The notes under the pieces are model-generated. The model did not search any database, was not told the DNA's origin, and saw only the letters and a program-made list of their open reading frames with translations. Source: Erythrobacter sp. (GTDB taxonomy: Bacteria; Pseudomonadota; Alphaproteobacteria; Sphingomonadales; Sphingomonadaceae). Taken from it: a stretch of DNA of 7,905 nt. The stretch spans positions 3,238 to 11,142 of the forward strand of contig NZOF01000200.1 in the NCBI GenBank assembly GCA_002695185.1, read 5' to 3'. The position numbers and the translations under genes were made by a program. Positions 1 through 6,011 of this stretch are shown piece after piece. Every line of letters starts with the position of its first letter. The first letter of the stretch is position 1.

Positions 1-446
1 TCGATTTCGATCTCGCCGGGGATCTTGTCGTTTTCGCAGACCAGTTCCAGCTCGTGACGGACAACGTTCAGAACGCCGCCCTTCTTGAGACCCGGGCTCG
101 CTTCTTCGTTGATGAAGACGACCGGAACCTGAACTTCGATCTTGCCACCCTTTGCGAGGCGGAAGAAATCGACATGCTCGGGGCGATCCTTGACGGGGTG
201 AAGCGACACGTCCTTCGGAATTGTCTTCACCTTTTTGCCATTCAGTTCGATCTCGACGATCGAGTTCATGAAGTGGCCGGTGTCGAGCTGCTTGACCAGC
301 TCCTTCAATTCCACGTGAATCATCGTGGGTTCTTCCTTACCGCCATAGATCACGGCGGGGACGCGGCCTTCACGACGCAGTGCACGGGAGGCTCCCTTGC
401 CTGCCCGTTCGCGCGTCTCGGCCGGAAGTGTCAGAGCATCGCTCAT
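1..446 (-). CDS. rplY: 50S ribosomal protein L25, CTC/TL5 type (partial, C-terminus off the left edge)
   Basis: This is the 5S rRNA-binding protein of the large ribosomal subunit, in its long CTC/general-stress form. I translated it from an ATG whose complement is at 444-446; 148 residues are visible before the window ends. Residues 14-36 ([19 protein letters not shown] followed by IYGG) are the typical L25 N-terminus. Residues 79-96 carry the family pattern D-V-x-x-H-P-V-K-D-x-P-x-H-V-D-F. From about residue 100 it enters the second, TL5-type beta domain ([10 protein letters not shown], then [13 protein letters not shown]). Long L25 proteins are usually about 190-220 residues, so roughly 50 are missing on the left. 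An AAAGG ribosome-binding site (455-459) lies 8 bases before the start. In many bacteria pth follows rplY; that would lie outside the window. The identification is firm and the start is well supported. Confidence 0.95.
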   Translation of the reverse strand, partial: MSDALTLPAETRERAGKGASRALRREGRVPAVIYGGKEEPTMIHVELKELVKQLDTGHFMNSIVEIELNGKKVKTIPKDVSLHPVKDRPEHVDFFRLAKGGKIEVQVPVVFINEEASPGLKKGGVLNVVRHELELVCENDKIPGEIEI

Positions 447-523
447 GTCGCTTACCTTTCGAATGCGTTTGATATATTCGGTCCGCCACGCCTCCAGGGA
501 TGACCATGACGCCGAAGCGCGCG

Positions 524-551
524 CCTATAGCGCGAGGGACGGGAAAAGCAA
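524..551 (-). promoter_or_regulatory. Candidate promoter for rplY
   Basis: On the minus strand TTGCTT (complement of 546-551) and TATAGG (complement of 524-529) are separated by 16 bases, a plausible sigma-70-type pair. Transcription would start near 517, giving a leader of about 70 bases. The -35 overlaps the T-rich tail of the terminator of the upstream gene. Match quality is modest and no transcript data are available. Confidence 0.3.
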
Positions 552-589
552 GCGGCAAGCCAACCCGTCTGCTTGGGAAGGCTTGCCGC
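544..589 (-). terminator. Rho-independent terminator of the TraB/GumN gene
   Basis: A perfect 10-bp inverted repeat, GCGGCAAGCC (552-561) and GGCTTGCCGC (580-589), starts 13 bases past the stop codon of the minus-strand lipoprotein gene. Inside the 18-base loop CCC (564-566) can also pair with GGG (575-577). Read on the minus strand the stem is followed by TTGCTTTT, a fair U-tract. Position, stem strength and tail all fit an intrinsic terminator that insulates rplY from the gene upstream. Confidence 0.8.
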
Positions 590-602
590 AACTCAAATCC
601 GC

Positions 603-1517
603 TTACTGGACGCGGGTGACCTCGATATCGCGCGAGCGGAGGTAATCCTGCACGCTTTTCTCGCCCGCGAGGTGACCTGCGCCAACCGCGATGAACACCG
701 CGCCAGGCTGGTCGAGCCGTTCGTCGATCCACTCGGCCCAGCGCTCGTTGCGATTATACAGCAGGGCAGCAGCCACCACCGGATCGGTCATGCTTTTGTT
801 CATGATTTCAGCCAGGCCATCGGCATCGCCTTCGAGCCATTCGGCGACCATTTCGTCCATCATGGTGACCATGCCATCCAGATCGCGGGCCAGAGCCATG
901 AGAAATTCCGTCTGGCTTTCCATGGGAAGCGTATCGAAGAAATCGATTTGCTGGCCAACCGTTTCAAGCGCGGCGCGCTGCGCGGTCTTGGAGGCAGCAG
1001 CTTCGACGATTTTCTCGACGCCGCTTTCCGGATCGTATCCCTTTTTGATGAGCGGCAGGACCGACAGGGTCATACCGGCGAACCACGGTTCGAAGCGGTC
1101 GAATGCGGCGGGCGGCATGCCCAGCTTGCCAAGCGCCTGCTCGTAAACGGCGCGGTCTTCGGCAGAGAGCATCTGGCGCAGTGTCTGGCCTTCGGGCAGC
1201 ATCGCCTTCTGCATGATGGCGGCCTGAAGCGCAGGATCTTTCATCGCGTCTGCGGGAATTTCGGTGACGAGCGTATCCGCATTCTCGAGCGCGGCGGCGA
1301 TATCTTCGTCATACCATTCGACATCGGCAGGCAGAACATGGACCGTACCGAACAGGTAGATGGTCGTGTCTTCGTCGGCCACCTTCCAAAGCGCGGGGCC
1401 GGACGGGGCAGCCCGGGTGGAGACAGCGGCGGTGTCGGCATCGGGCGTTCCAGCCGTAGCGCAGCCGCCGAGGGCCAGGGCAATGCCGGTGCATGAGGTA
1501 AGGAGGAAGCGTTTCAT
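603..1517 (-). CDS. TraB/GumN family lipoprotein
   Basis: A 304-residue protein with a lipoprotein signal: MKRFLL, a hydrophobic stretch, then LGGC with Cys19 as the likely lipidated residue. Ala20 follows, so nothing in the sequence suggests inner-membrane retention. The mature part has the TraB/GumN (Tiki/PrgY) layout. The first G-x-x-H motif is GTVH at residues 57-60 inside LWKVADEDTTIYLFGTVHVL, a conserved Glu lies in LVTEIP (Glu86), and a second Gly/His motif is GAGHL at 279-283 near the C-terminus. Members of this clan (Tiki, EreA/ChaN-like) are proposed metal-dependent hydrolases, and both His motifs and the Glu are intact here. The substrate is unknown. The GumN name comes from a xanthan-cluster gene, but no polysaccharide genes are nearby. 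The gene appears monocistronic, with 80 bases upstream and a terminator downstream. The start is set by the signal peptide; the Shine-Dalgarno is weak (GAGAG-rich). Confidence 0.88.
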   Translation of the reverse strand: MKRFLLTSCTGIALALGGCATAGTPDADTAAVSTRAAPSGPALWKVADEDTTIYLFGTVHVLPADVEWYDEDIAAALENADTLVTEIPADAMKDPALQAAIMQKAMLPEGQTLRQMLSAEDRAVYEQALGKLGMPPAAFDRFEPWFAGMTLSVLPLIKKGYDPESGVEKIVEAAASKTAQRAALETVGQQIDFFDTLPMESQTEFLMALARDLDGMVTMMDEMVAEWLEGDADGLAEIMNKSMTDPVVAAALLYNRNERWAEWIDERLDQPGAVFIAVGAGHLAGEKSVQDYLRSRDIEVTRVQ

Positions 1518-1597
1518 AAGAGGTCTCTCTCTGTCGTTGGATTGGGTTTGTCGGACGGTGGACGGGATACGTGAGCGGCGACGATCAGATCGGTTGT

Positions 1598-1795
1598 CTA
1601 GTCTTCACCATCATCGAAGATTTCCTCGATTGGCATGTCAAACAGCCGGGCAATACGGAAGGCGAGGGGGAGCGACGGATCGTGCTTGCCGGTCTCGATG
1701 GCGTTCACGGCTTGGCGCGACACATCGAGATTGAGCGCCAGTTCGGCCTGGCTCCAGTCACGCTCTGCGCGCAGAACCTTGAGGCGGTTCTTCAA
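1598..1795 (-). CDS. XRE-family helix-turn-helix regulator (short, TTG start)
   Basis: A 65-residue protein that is almost entirely one Cro/C1-type helix-turn-helix domain. The core is WSQAELALNLDVSRQAVNAI (residues 14-33), with recognition helix around SRQAVNAIE, followed by the typical TGKHDPSLPLAFRIARLF and an acidic tail (EEIFDDGED). It matches the compact regulator class usually found beside a small membrane protein. The initiation codon is TTG (complement of 1793-1795), supported by a strong GGAGG site (complement of 1802-1806) 6 bases upstream and by overlap with the TGA stop of the preceding gene. Translational coupling is therefore likely. It probably binds DNA as a dimer and may control its own operon, but no operator could be assigned. 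There is no sensing domain, so any signal would have to come from a partner, possibly the membrane protein. Confidence 0.9.
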   Translation of the reverse strand: MKNRLKVLRAERDWSQAELALNLDVSRQAVNAIETGKHDPSLPLAFRIARLFDMPIEEIFDDGED

Positions 1796-2178
1796 TTTCT
1801 GCCTCCGACCAGTTTCACGAAAACGGTCACCAGATAAACGGTTACGCTCAGCAGAGCCGCGGTCCCATTATCGATCCAGGCAAAGCTGTCGAATGGAAAA
1901 AACAGTGCATGAGCAACCAGCCAGAGCACGATGGTGGCAAACCCTGCAGCAGTGCCGGAATGCCAGATTGCCGATGTGTATTCATCACGCCCGCGCCAAA
2001 TCCACATCCCTGCGAAGGCTACGAGGAACAGGCCTGCGGCGATACCGGAAAGGAAGTCCGGCAATTGCCAGACATAGCCGAGCCATAGAATTGCAACCGA
2101 CGCGCTCGCCGTGAAGTGACCGACGAAGAACTGATCCGCGCCCACATTCTTCCGTTTTTTCTGTGTCTCGATATGCAT
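1792..2178 (-). CDS. Small four-helix membrane protein paired with the XRE regulator
   Basis: A 128-residue protein of unrecognised family. After a charged cytoplasmic start (MHIETQKKRK) it has about four hydrophobic segments, near residues 22-38, 41-61, 76-95 and 105-124, with WRGRDEY between the second and third and FDSFAWIDNG between the third and fourth. It ends in KLVGGRN, consistent with an inner-membrane protein. Its TGA stop overlaps the TTG start of the XRE gene (TTGA), so the two form a coupled operon. Small membrane proteins joined to short XRE regulators are common in alphaproteobacteria, and a role in signalling to the regulator is an inference only. The start ATG (complement of 2176-2178) has only a weak ribosome-binding site (GGATAACGGA), so initiation a little elsewhere is possible. 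Confidence 0.8.
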   Translation of the reverse strand: MHIETQKKRKNVGADQFFVGHFTASASVAILWLGYVWQLPDFLSGIAAGLFLVAFAGMWIWRGRDEYTSAIWHSGTAAGFATIVLWLVAHALFFPFDSFAWIDNGTAALLSVTVYLVTVFVKLVGGRN

Positions 2179-2209
2179 TCCGTTATCCGTCCGAGCGTTT
2201 GTTTTTGCC

Positions 2210-2234
2210 GGAGCGCACCTTTGAGACGCGCTCC
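2210..2234 (-). terminator. GC-rich hairpin after the UrcA gene, possible terminator lacking a U-tract
   Basis: GGAGCGC (2210-2216) and GCGCTCC (2228-2234) form a perfect 7-bp stem with an 11-base loop, 10 bases past the UrcA stop. On the minus strand the stem is followed by GGCAAAAAC rather than Ts, so it is not a textbook intrinsic terminator. It may act as a 3'-end stabiliser, a weak terminator, or a leader hairpin of the membrane-protein/XRE operon, whose start lies about 30 bases further on. Confidence 0.35.
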
Positions 2235-2244
2235 AGCGGGGGAA

Positions 2245-2571
2245 TCAGCCTTGGTTGTCGATGGCATTGCTAGCGAGGCGCTCGGTACGAGCCTGCGCTA
2301 CCGCCAATGCGACTTTGGTGCGTGCAGTTTCCCGCAGATCGGCGCGACACTGCGCCTCGGCGTGCATGATTTCGAGACCCTTGCCACCGATCCGGCAGGC
2401 CCGGCGAATTTCGCGGTCCATGCGTGCCTCGAGGCGTTCCTGATCCGATGCCGATGCGAGGTCCAGATCCGATGTCTTTACCGTAACGACTGCGTGGTGG
2501 GTGTAATCGGCAGAAGCCGGGCTGGCAGCGATTGCGAGGGCAACGGCGGCGAGTGCGAAAGTCTTGTTCAT
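2245..2571 (-). CDS. UrcA family secreted protein
   Basis: A 108-residue protein with a clear Sec signal peptide (MNKTFALAAVALAIAASPASA) and probable cleavage after Ala21, giving a mature periplasmic protein of about 87 residues. The mature part has the UrcA-family layout: a short beta stretch (AVVTVKTSDLDLAS), a helical region rich in Arg and Glu (DQERLEARMDREIRRAC), then a second Cys, with Cys59 and Cys75 likely forming the family's conserved disulfide. UrcA proteins are frequent in Sphingomonadales and Caulobacterales and are of unknown function. The start is supported by GGAG about 9 bases upstream (complement near 2581-2584). A good promoter lies at 2643-2671. The gene is divergent from glyQ, and a hairpin follows its stop. 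Confidence 0.87.
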   Translation of the reverse strand: MNKTFALAAVALAIAASPASADYTHHAVVTVKTSDLDLASASDQERLEARMDREIRRACRIGGKGLEIMHAEAQCRADLRETARTKVALAVAQARTERLASNAIDNQG

Positions 2572-2625
2572 GTCAAATCTCCAGCTTGGATGTAGGGTCC
2601 AGTGGGTTAGGTCAACCTTCCTTTG

Positions 2626-2704
2626 TGTCAGGTTGTGATGACTATATGTCGCGATTCGCTGACTATGTCAATAAGACCTGACAAAAAGTTCTGAAGACCT
2701 GTCA
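2626..2704. repeat. Cluster of short direct and inverted repeats between urcA and glyQ
   Basis: The divergent intergenic region holds several matching octamers. TGTCAGGT (2626-2633) and ACCTGACA (2676-2683) are exact inverted copies. AAGACCTG occurs at 2673-2680 and 2694-2701, and TGACTAT at 2639-2645 and 2660-2666; both direct pairs are offset by exactly 21 bases, about two helical turns. All contain or abut TGTCA/TGACA. This arrangement suggests cooperative binding of a regulator on one DNA face, but no known operator was recognised. Confidence 0.45.
2643..2671 (-). promoter_or_regulatory. Sigma-70-like promoter of the UrcA gene
   Basis: On the minus strand a consensus TTGACA (complement of 2666-2671) is followed after exactly 17 bases by CATATA (complement of 2643-2648). 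A start site near 2635 would give a leader of about 60 bases before the ATG at 2571. The -35 hexamer overlaps the TGACTATGTCA repeat copy, so a factor bound there could influence this promoter. Assigned from consensus and spacing only. Confidence 0.5.
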
Positions 2705-2765
2705 TTCGCTTCATATGCGCGGTGCGGCATTGACGGCTTTTTATGCATCCGCCATTGCGCGCCCC

Positions 2766-3665
2766 ATGGACCGTAATCCGCAAAAATCCTTCCAGGACAT
2801 GATCCTCGCGCTCCACGATTTCTGGAGCGCGAACGGGTGCCTCATCCTGCAGCCCTATGATATGCGTATGGGCGCGGGCACCTTTCACACGGCAACGACG
2901 CTGCGCGCGCTGGGGCCCGAGCCGTGGAATGCGGCTTTCGTGCAGCCCTGCCGCCGCCCGACCGACGGGCGCTATGGCGAGAACCCCAACCGCCTCCAGC
3001 ATTATTACCAGTATCAGGTGATCCTGAAGCCGAGCCCGCCGGACATCCAGGACCTCTATCTCAAGAGCCTGCGTGTCATCGGCATCGATCCGCTGAAGCA
3101 CGACATCCGCTTCGTGGAAGACGATTGGGAAAGCCCGACGCTCGGCGCCTGGGGGCTGGGCTGGGAAGTCTGGTGCGACGGGATGGAGGTCACCCAGTTC
3201 ACCTATTTCCAGCAGATGGGCGGCTTCGACTGCAAGCCGGTCGCGGGCGAACTGACCTACGGGCTCGAGCGCCTCGCCATGTATATCCAGGGCGTCGACA
3301 GCGTGTACGATCTCGCCTTCAACGATCGCGGCGTGTCCTATGGCGACGTCTTCCTCGAAAACGAGAAGCAGATGTCGAAATGGAACTTCGAGGTCGCCGA
3401 AACGGATGCGCTGTTCGACCTGTTCAACAAGGCCGAGGCCGAGTGCAAGAATGCGCTCGCTGCGAATGTGCCCATTGCTGCTTACGAGCAGGCGGTAGAG
3501 GCCAGCCACATCTTCAACCTGCTGCAGGCGCGCGGCGTGATCAGCGTGCAGGAACGCGCCAGCTACATGGGCCGTGTGCGCGACCTCGCGCGCGGATCGT
3601 GCGAAGCGCATATGGAAAAGGAAGCGCCCGCATGGGCCGAGAAATATCCGGAGTGGTCGAAATGA
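2766..3665 (+). CDS. glyQ: Glycyl-tRNA synthetase alpha subunit
   Basis: The catalytic subunit of bacterial alpha2-beta2 glycyl-tRNA synthetase, which activates glycine with ATP and charges tRNA-Gly in the cytoplasm. The 299-residue product matches the family length (about 300). Visible signatures are [17 protein letters not shown] (9-25), [14 protein letters not shown] (26-39), the class II motif 2 region [17 protein letters not shown] (58-74) continuing [31 protein letters not shown], and motif 3 [16 protein letters not shown] (161-176). I chose ATG 2766 because homologues begin a few residues before the FQ(D/G)-x-I-L motif. An in-frame ATG at 2715 would add 17 residues, and neither start has a recognisable Shine-Dalgarno. 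glyS follows, separated by a repeat inside a small overlapping frame. Identification is firm; the start is moderately certain. Confidence 0.95.
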   Translation: MDRNPQKSFQDMILALHDFWSANGCLILQPYDMRMGAGTFHTATTLRALGPEPWNAAFVQPCRRPTDGRYGENPNRLQHYYQYQVILKPSPPDIQDLYLKSLRVIGIDPLKHDIRFVEDDWESPTLGAWGLGWEVWCDGMEVTQFTYFQQMGGFDCKPVAGELTYGLERLAMYIQGVDSVYDLAFNDRGVSYGDVFLENEKQMSKWNFEVAETDALFDLFNKAEAECKNALAANVPIAAYEQAVEASHIFNLLQARGVISVQERASYMGRVRDLARGSCEAHMEKEAPAWAEKYPEWSK

Positions 3666-3802
3666 GTGTGCTCTGGAAAATGCAACGTCATTGCGAGCGA
3701 AGCGAAGCAATCCATCTCCTTCCGGAGGCACTGGGTGAGCTGTCGCAAGATGGATCGCCGCGTCGCCTTTGGCTCCTCGCGCTGACGGGAGGCGCCAAAT
3801 GA
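3662..3802 (+). CDS. Possible 46-residue bridging ORF between glyQ and glyS (repeat-derived)
   Basis: An open frame of 46 codons starts at an ATG that overlaps the glyQ stop as ATGA, and its own TGA overlaps the glyS start as AAATGA. A GGAG site (3650-3653) lies 8 bases before the ATG. The product ([20 protein letters not shown], continuing to LALTGGAK) is mostly the translation of the palindromic repeat described separately, including the HCERSEAIH signature typical of such repeats. It is unlikely to have an enzymatic role. Its value may be to keep ribosomes moving from glyQ to glyS so that the two subunits stay coupled. It could equally be a chance open frame. Existence as an open frame is certain; expression is not shown. 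Confidence 0.4.
   Translation: MSVLWKMQRHCERSEAIHLLPEALGELSQDGSPRRLWLLALTGGAK
3686..3787. repeat. 102-bp imperfect palindromic intergenic repeat
   Basis: The element begins CGTCATTGCGAGCGAAGCGA and ends with CTCCTCGCGCTGACG. The arms pair imperfectly: CGTCA (3686-3690) with TGACG (3783-3787), GCGAG (3693-3697) with CTCGC (3776-3780), and ATCCATCT (3710-3717) with AGATGGAT (3748-3755), around a 30-base loop containing TCCGGA. The left arm is recognisable as the widespread 'CATTGCGAGCGAAGCGAAGCAATCCA' class of dispersed palindromes common in sphingomonads and some other proteobacteria; this is from memory of the class, not a search. It ends one base before the glyS ribosome-binding site and its length is a multiple of three, leaving the bridging frame open. 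In RNA it would form a long stem between the two cistrons. Confidence 0.85.
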
Positions 3803-5955
3803 GCGACTTTCTTCTCGAACTGCGCAGCGAGGAAATCCCGGCCCGCATGCAGGCCGGTGCGCGCGCCGAACTGGAAAAGCTGTTCCGCCGCGAGATGGAC
3901 GTTGCCGGCGTCACCGTGGGCGAGCTTACACTGTGGTCCACCCCGCGGCGTTTGGCGCTGATCGCGCGCGATCTGCCCGAGGCGACCGAGGCGGTCAGTG
4001 AAGAACTGAAAGGCCCGCCGGTCGGCGCTCCCGATCAGGCGCTCGAGGGTTTCTGCCGCAAGGCGGGCGTCGAAAAGGGCGATCTGGAAGTCCGCGATGT
4101 GAAGGGGCGCGAAACCTATTTCGCGGTCAAGAACGTGCCCGGTCGGGCGACCAAAGACCTGCTGGCTGACGCAATTCCCGCGATCATCGGCGATTTCAGC
4201 TGGCCCAAATCGATGCGCTGGGGCGATGCGTCCATCAGTACCGAGAGCCTGCGCTGGGTGCGCCCGCTCTCGGGCATCGTCGCGCTGCTGGGTGACGAAG
4301 TGGTCGAATGCGAAGTGCACGGCGTCACCTCGGGCGCGGTCACGCTCGGCCATCGCTTCCACCACACCGGCGACATCACCGTTGGCAATGCCGATGATTA
4401 CGCGATGAAGCTGCGCGCGGGTCATGTCATCGTCGATCACGAGGAACGGCAGGACCTGATCCGCCAGGGCGCCGCCAAGGTCGCTTCCGAAGCTGGCCTC
4501 AAGCTGGTCGAGGATGAAGGGCTGGTGGTGGAAAATGCGGGCCTTACCGAATGGCCCGTCCCGCTGCTCGGCCGGTTCGAGGAAGATTTCCTCGAAGTCC
4601 CGCCAGAAACCATCCAGCTCACCGCGCGCGTGAACCAGAAGTATTTCGTCTGCGAAGACAATGCTGGCAAGCTCGCCAATGCCTTCATCTGCACCGCCAA
4701 TATCGAGGCGGAAGACGGCGGCGCGCGCGTGGTTGACGGCAACCGCAAGGTCCTCGCCGCCCGCCTGTCCGACGCGCGCTTCTTCTGGGATGTCGACCGC
4801 AAGAAAACGCTCGCCGAGCACGCCAAGGGGCTGGAGCGGATCACCTTCCACGAAAAGCTGGGCACGGTCGCCGACAAGGTCGACCGCGTGGCCAAGCTGG
4901 CCCGCTGGCTGGTCGAGGAAGGTATCGTCAAGGATGCCGACCCGGAAATGGCCGAACAGGCTGCGCGTCTCGCCAAGGCCGACCTCGTCACCGAAATGGT
5001 CGGCGAGTTTCCCGAACTGCAGGGCCTGATGGGCGGCTACTACGCCCGGGCCGAGGGCCTGCCCGATGCGGTCGCCGATGCCATCCGCGATCACTATAAG
5101 CCGGTCGGGCAGGGCGACGAGGTTCCAACCGCTCCAGTGACGGTGGCGGTGAGTTTGGCTGACAAGCTGGATACGTTGGTCGGCTTCTTCCAGATAGACG
5201 AAAAGCCTACCGGTTCGAAGGATCCCTTCGCTCTTCGTCGCGCGGCGCTCGGTATCCTGCGGCTGCTTATCGAAAACGACCTTCGCGCATCGATGTTCGA
5301 CCTCATCACAAATGCGGCTCATGCTGGGAAATCTTCCGATGCAGGCCGAGAGATCGCCTCGTTCCTGATCGAACGACTTAAAGTGCAGCAGCGCGAGGCG
5401 AATATCCGGCACGATATGATCGATGCCGTCGTTGCCGTGGAAGAAGGCGGCGACAATGTTCGCATGGTGAAACGTACGCAGGCGCTCCAGTCCTTCATGG
5501 ACACAGAGGACGGCGCCAATCTCCTCGCAGGTTACAAGCGAGCCGCCAATATCCTGAAGAAGGAAGACTGGCACGGCACCGAAGGCCAGATCGCCCGCAC
5601 TGGGGAAGAAGATCCGCTCGCGCTGGTCGACGATCCGGACATGAAGGCCGTAATCGACGCCAAAATGAGCGAGCGGCACGCGAAGGAACTTTCCTACCAG
5701 CCAGAACCTGCGGAAAAGGCCCTGATGGATGCGCTGGCAGATTCGGAACCCGCAGCGGCACGGGCTATCGAAGCGGAAGACTTCGGCGCCGCGATGGCGG
5801 CGCTGGCCAGTCTCCGCGCGCCGATCGATCACTTCTTCGAAGAAGTGACGGTTAATGCGGATGAAGAAAACAAGCGGGCACATCGTCTGGACCTGCTTGC
5901 ACGCTTCCGTGCTGCGGTGCACAAAGTTGCGGACTTCTCTCGCATCGAGGGATAG
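3799..5955 (+). CDS. glyS: Glycyl-tRNA synthetase beta subunit
   Basis: The tRNA-binding subunit of heterotetrameric glycyl-tRNA synthetase, needed with GlyQ for charging tRNA-Gly. The 718-residue product is slightly longer than the E. coli protein (689). It starts FLLELRSEEIPARMQ and has STPRRLALIARDL near residue 50, both typical of the N-terminus. LGHRFHH, ARVNQKYFVC and the highly conserved GSKDPFALRR (472-481) follow, and KRAANILKK from Lys580 marks the C-terminal DALR-like anticodon-binding domain. ATG 3799 was chosen because GGAGG (3788-3792) sits 6 bases before it and homologues begin MS-x-F/L-L-x-E. An in-frame ATG at 3769 lies inside the repeat and lacks support. GC3 falls noticeably from about 5100 to the end. 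ppdK follows after 56 bases, in the same direction. Confidence 0.96.
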   Translation: MSDFLLELRSEEIPARMQAGARAELEKLFRREMDVAGVTVGELTLWSTPRRLALIARDLPEATEAVSEELKGPPVGAPDQALEGFCRKAGVEKGDLEVRDVKGRETYFAVKNVPGRATKDLLADAIPAIIGDFSWPKSMRWGDASISTESLRWVRPLSGIVALLGDEVVECEVHGVTSGAVTLGHRFHHTGDITVGNADDYAMKLRAGHVIVDHEERQDLIRQGAAKVASEAGLKLVEDEGLVVENAGLTEWPVPLLGRFEEDFLEVPPETIQLTARVNQKYFVCEDNAGKLANAFICTANIEAEDGGARVVDGNRKVLAARLSDARFFWDVDRKKTLAEHAKGLERITFHEKLGTVADKVDRVAKLARWLVEEGIVKDADPEMAEQAARLAKADLVTEMVGEFPELQGLMGGYYARAEGLPDAVADAIRDHYKPVGQGDEVPTAPVTVAVSLADKLDTLVGFFQIDEKPTGSKDPFALRRAALGILRLLIENDLRASMFDLITNAAHAGKSSDAGREIASFLIERLKVQQREANIRHDMIDAVVAVEEGGDNVRMVKRTQALQSFMDTEDGANLLAGYKRAANILKKEDWHGTEGQIARTGEEDPLALVDDPDMKAVIDAKMSERHAKELSYQPEPAEKALMDALADSEPAAARAIEAEDFGAAMAALASLRAPIDHFFEEVTVNADEENKRAHRLDLLARFRAAVHKVADFSRIEG

Positions 5956-5970
5956 CCGATTTCAATCCTA

Positions 5971-5993
5971 TGACACTGTCAACTGTGTCAACT
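5971..5993. promoter_or_regulatory. TGTCA-rich repeat box upstream of ppdK, candidate operator
   Basis: The 56-base gap between glyS and ppdK contains TGACAC (5971-5976) and GTGTCA (5985-5990) as an exact inverted pair with an 8-base spacer, overlapping two direct copies of TGTCAACT (5977-5984 and 5986-5993). The box lies 19-25 bases before the two possible ppdK starts, so a bound protein or an RNA stem there could affect ppdK expression separately from glyS. The same TGTCA/TGACA pentamer recurs upstream of glyQ. No known regulator is assigned. Confidence 0.35.
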
Positions 5994-6011
5994 TGCTTCA
6001 GATAAACCGGG

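Noticed and set aside
54..503. A 149-codon plus-strand frame at the left edge
   Set aside because: It is antisense to rplY, whose reading frame matches L25 throughout and has its own ribosome-binding site.
573..1496. A 307-codon plus-strand frame opposite the TraB/GumN gene
   Set aside because: The minus-strand gene has a lipoprotein signal, both G-x-x-H-type motifs and a terminator in the right place; the plus-strand frame has none of these.
1582..1592. The 11-base palindrome CGATCAGATCG just after the XRE stop
   Set aside because: The arms are 5 bases with a one-base centre and no T-tract, so it is not a terminator. As an operator it is too short to distinguish from chance in GC-rich DNA.
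1518..1597. A promoter for the TraB/GumN gene in the 80-base upstream gap
   Set aside because: A promoter is expected there, but I could not find a convincing -35/-10 pair on the minus strand.
3686..3787. The glyQ-glyS repeat as a CRISPR unit or insertion sequence
   Set aside because: There is only one copy in the window, no spacers, no transposase and no target-site duplication visible; it fits a small dispersed palindrome instead.
2628..3941. A 437-codon minus-strand frame opposite glyQ containing [10 protein letters not shown]
   Set aside because: It is antisense to glyQ. The [14 protein letters not shown] segment is the reverse-strand translation of the palindromic repeat, a known source of spurious protein annotations.
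3688..5922. A 744-codon open frame on the minus strand opposite glyS
   Set aside because: It is exactly antisense to a firmly identified glyS, and its composition is what high GC3 on the coding strand produces. No domain is recognisable, and its N-terminal end extends only to where glyS ends.
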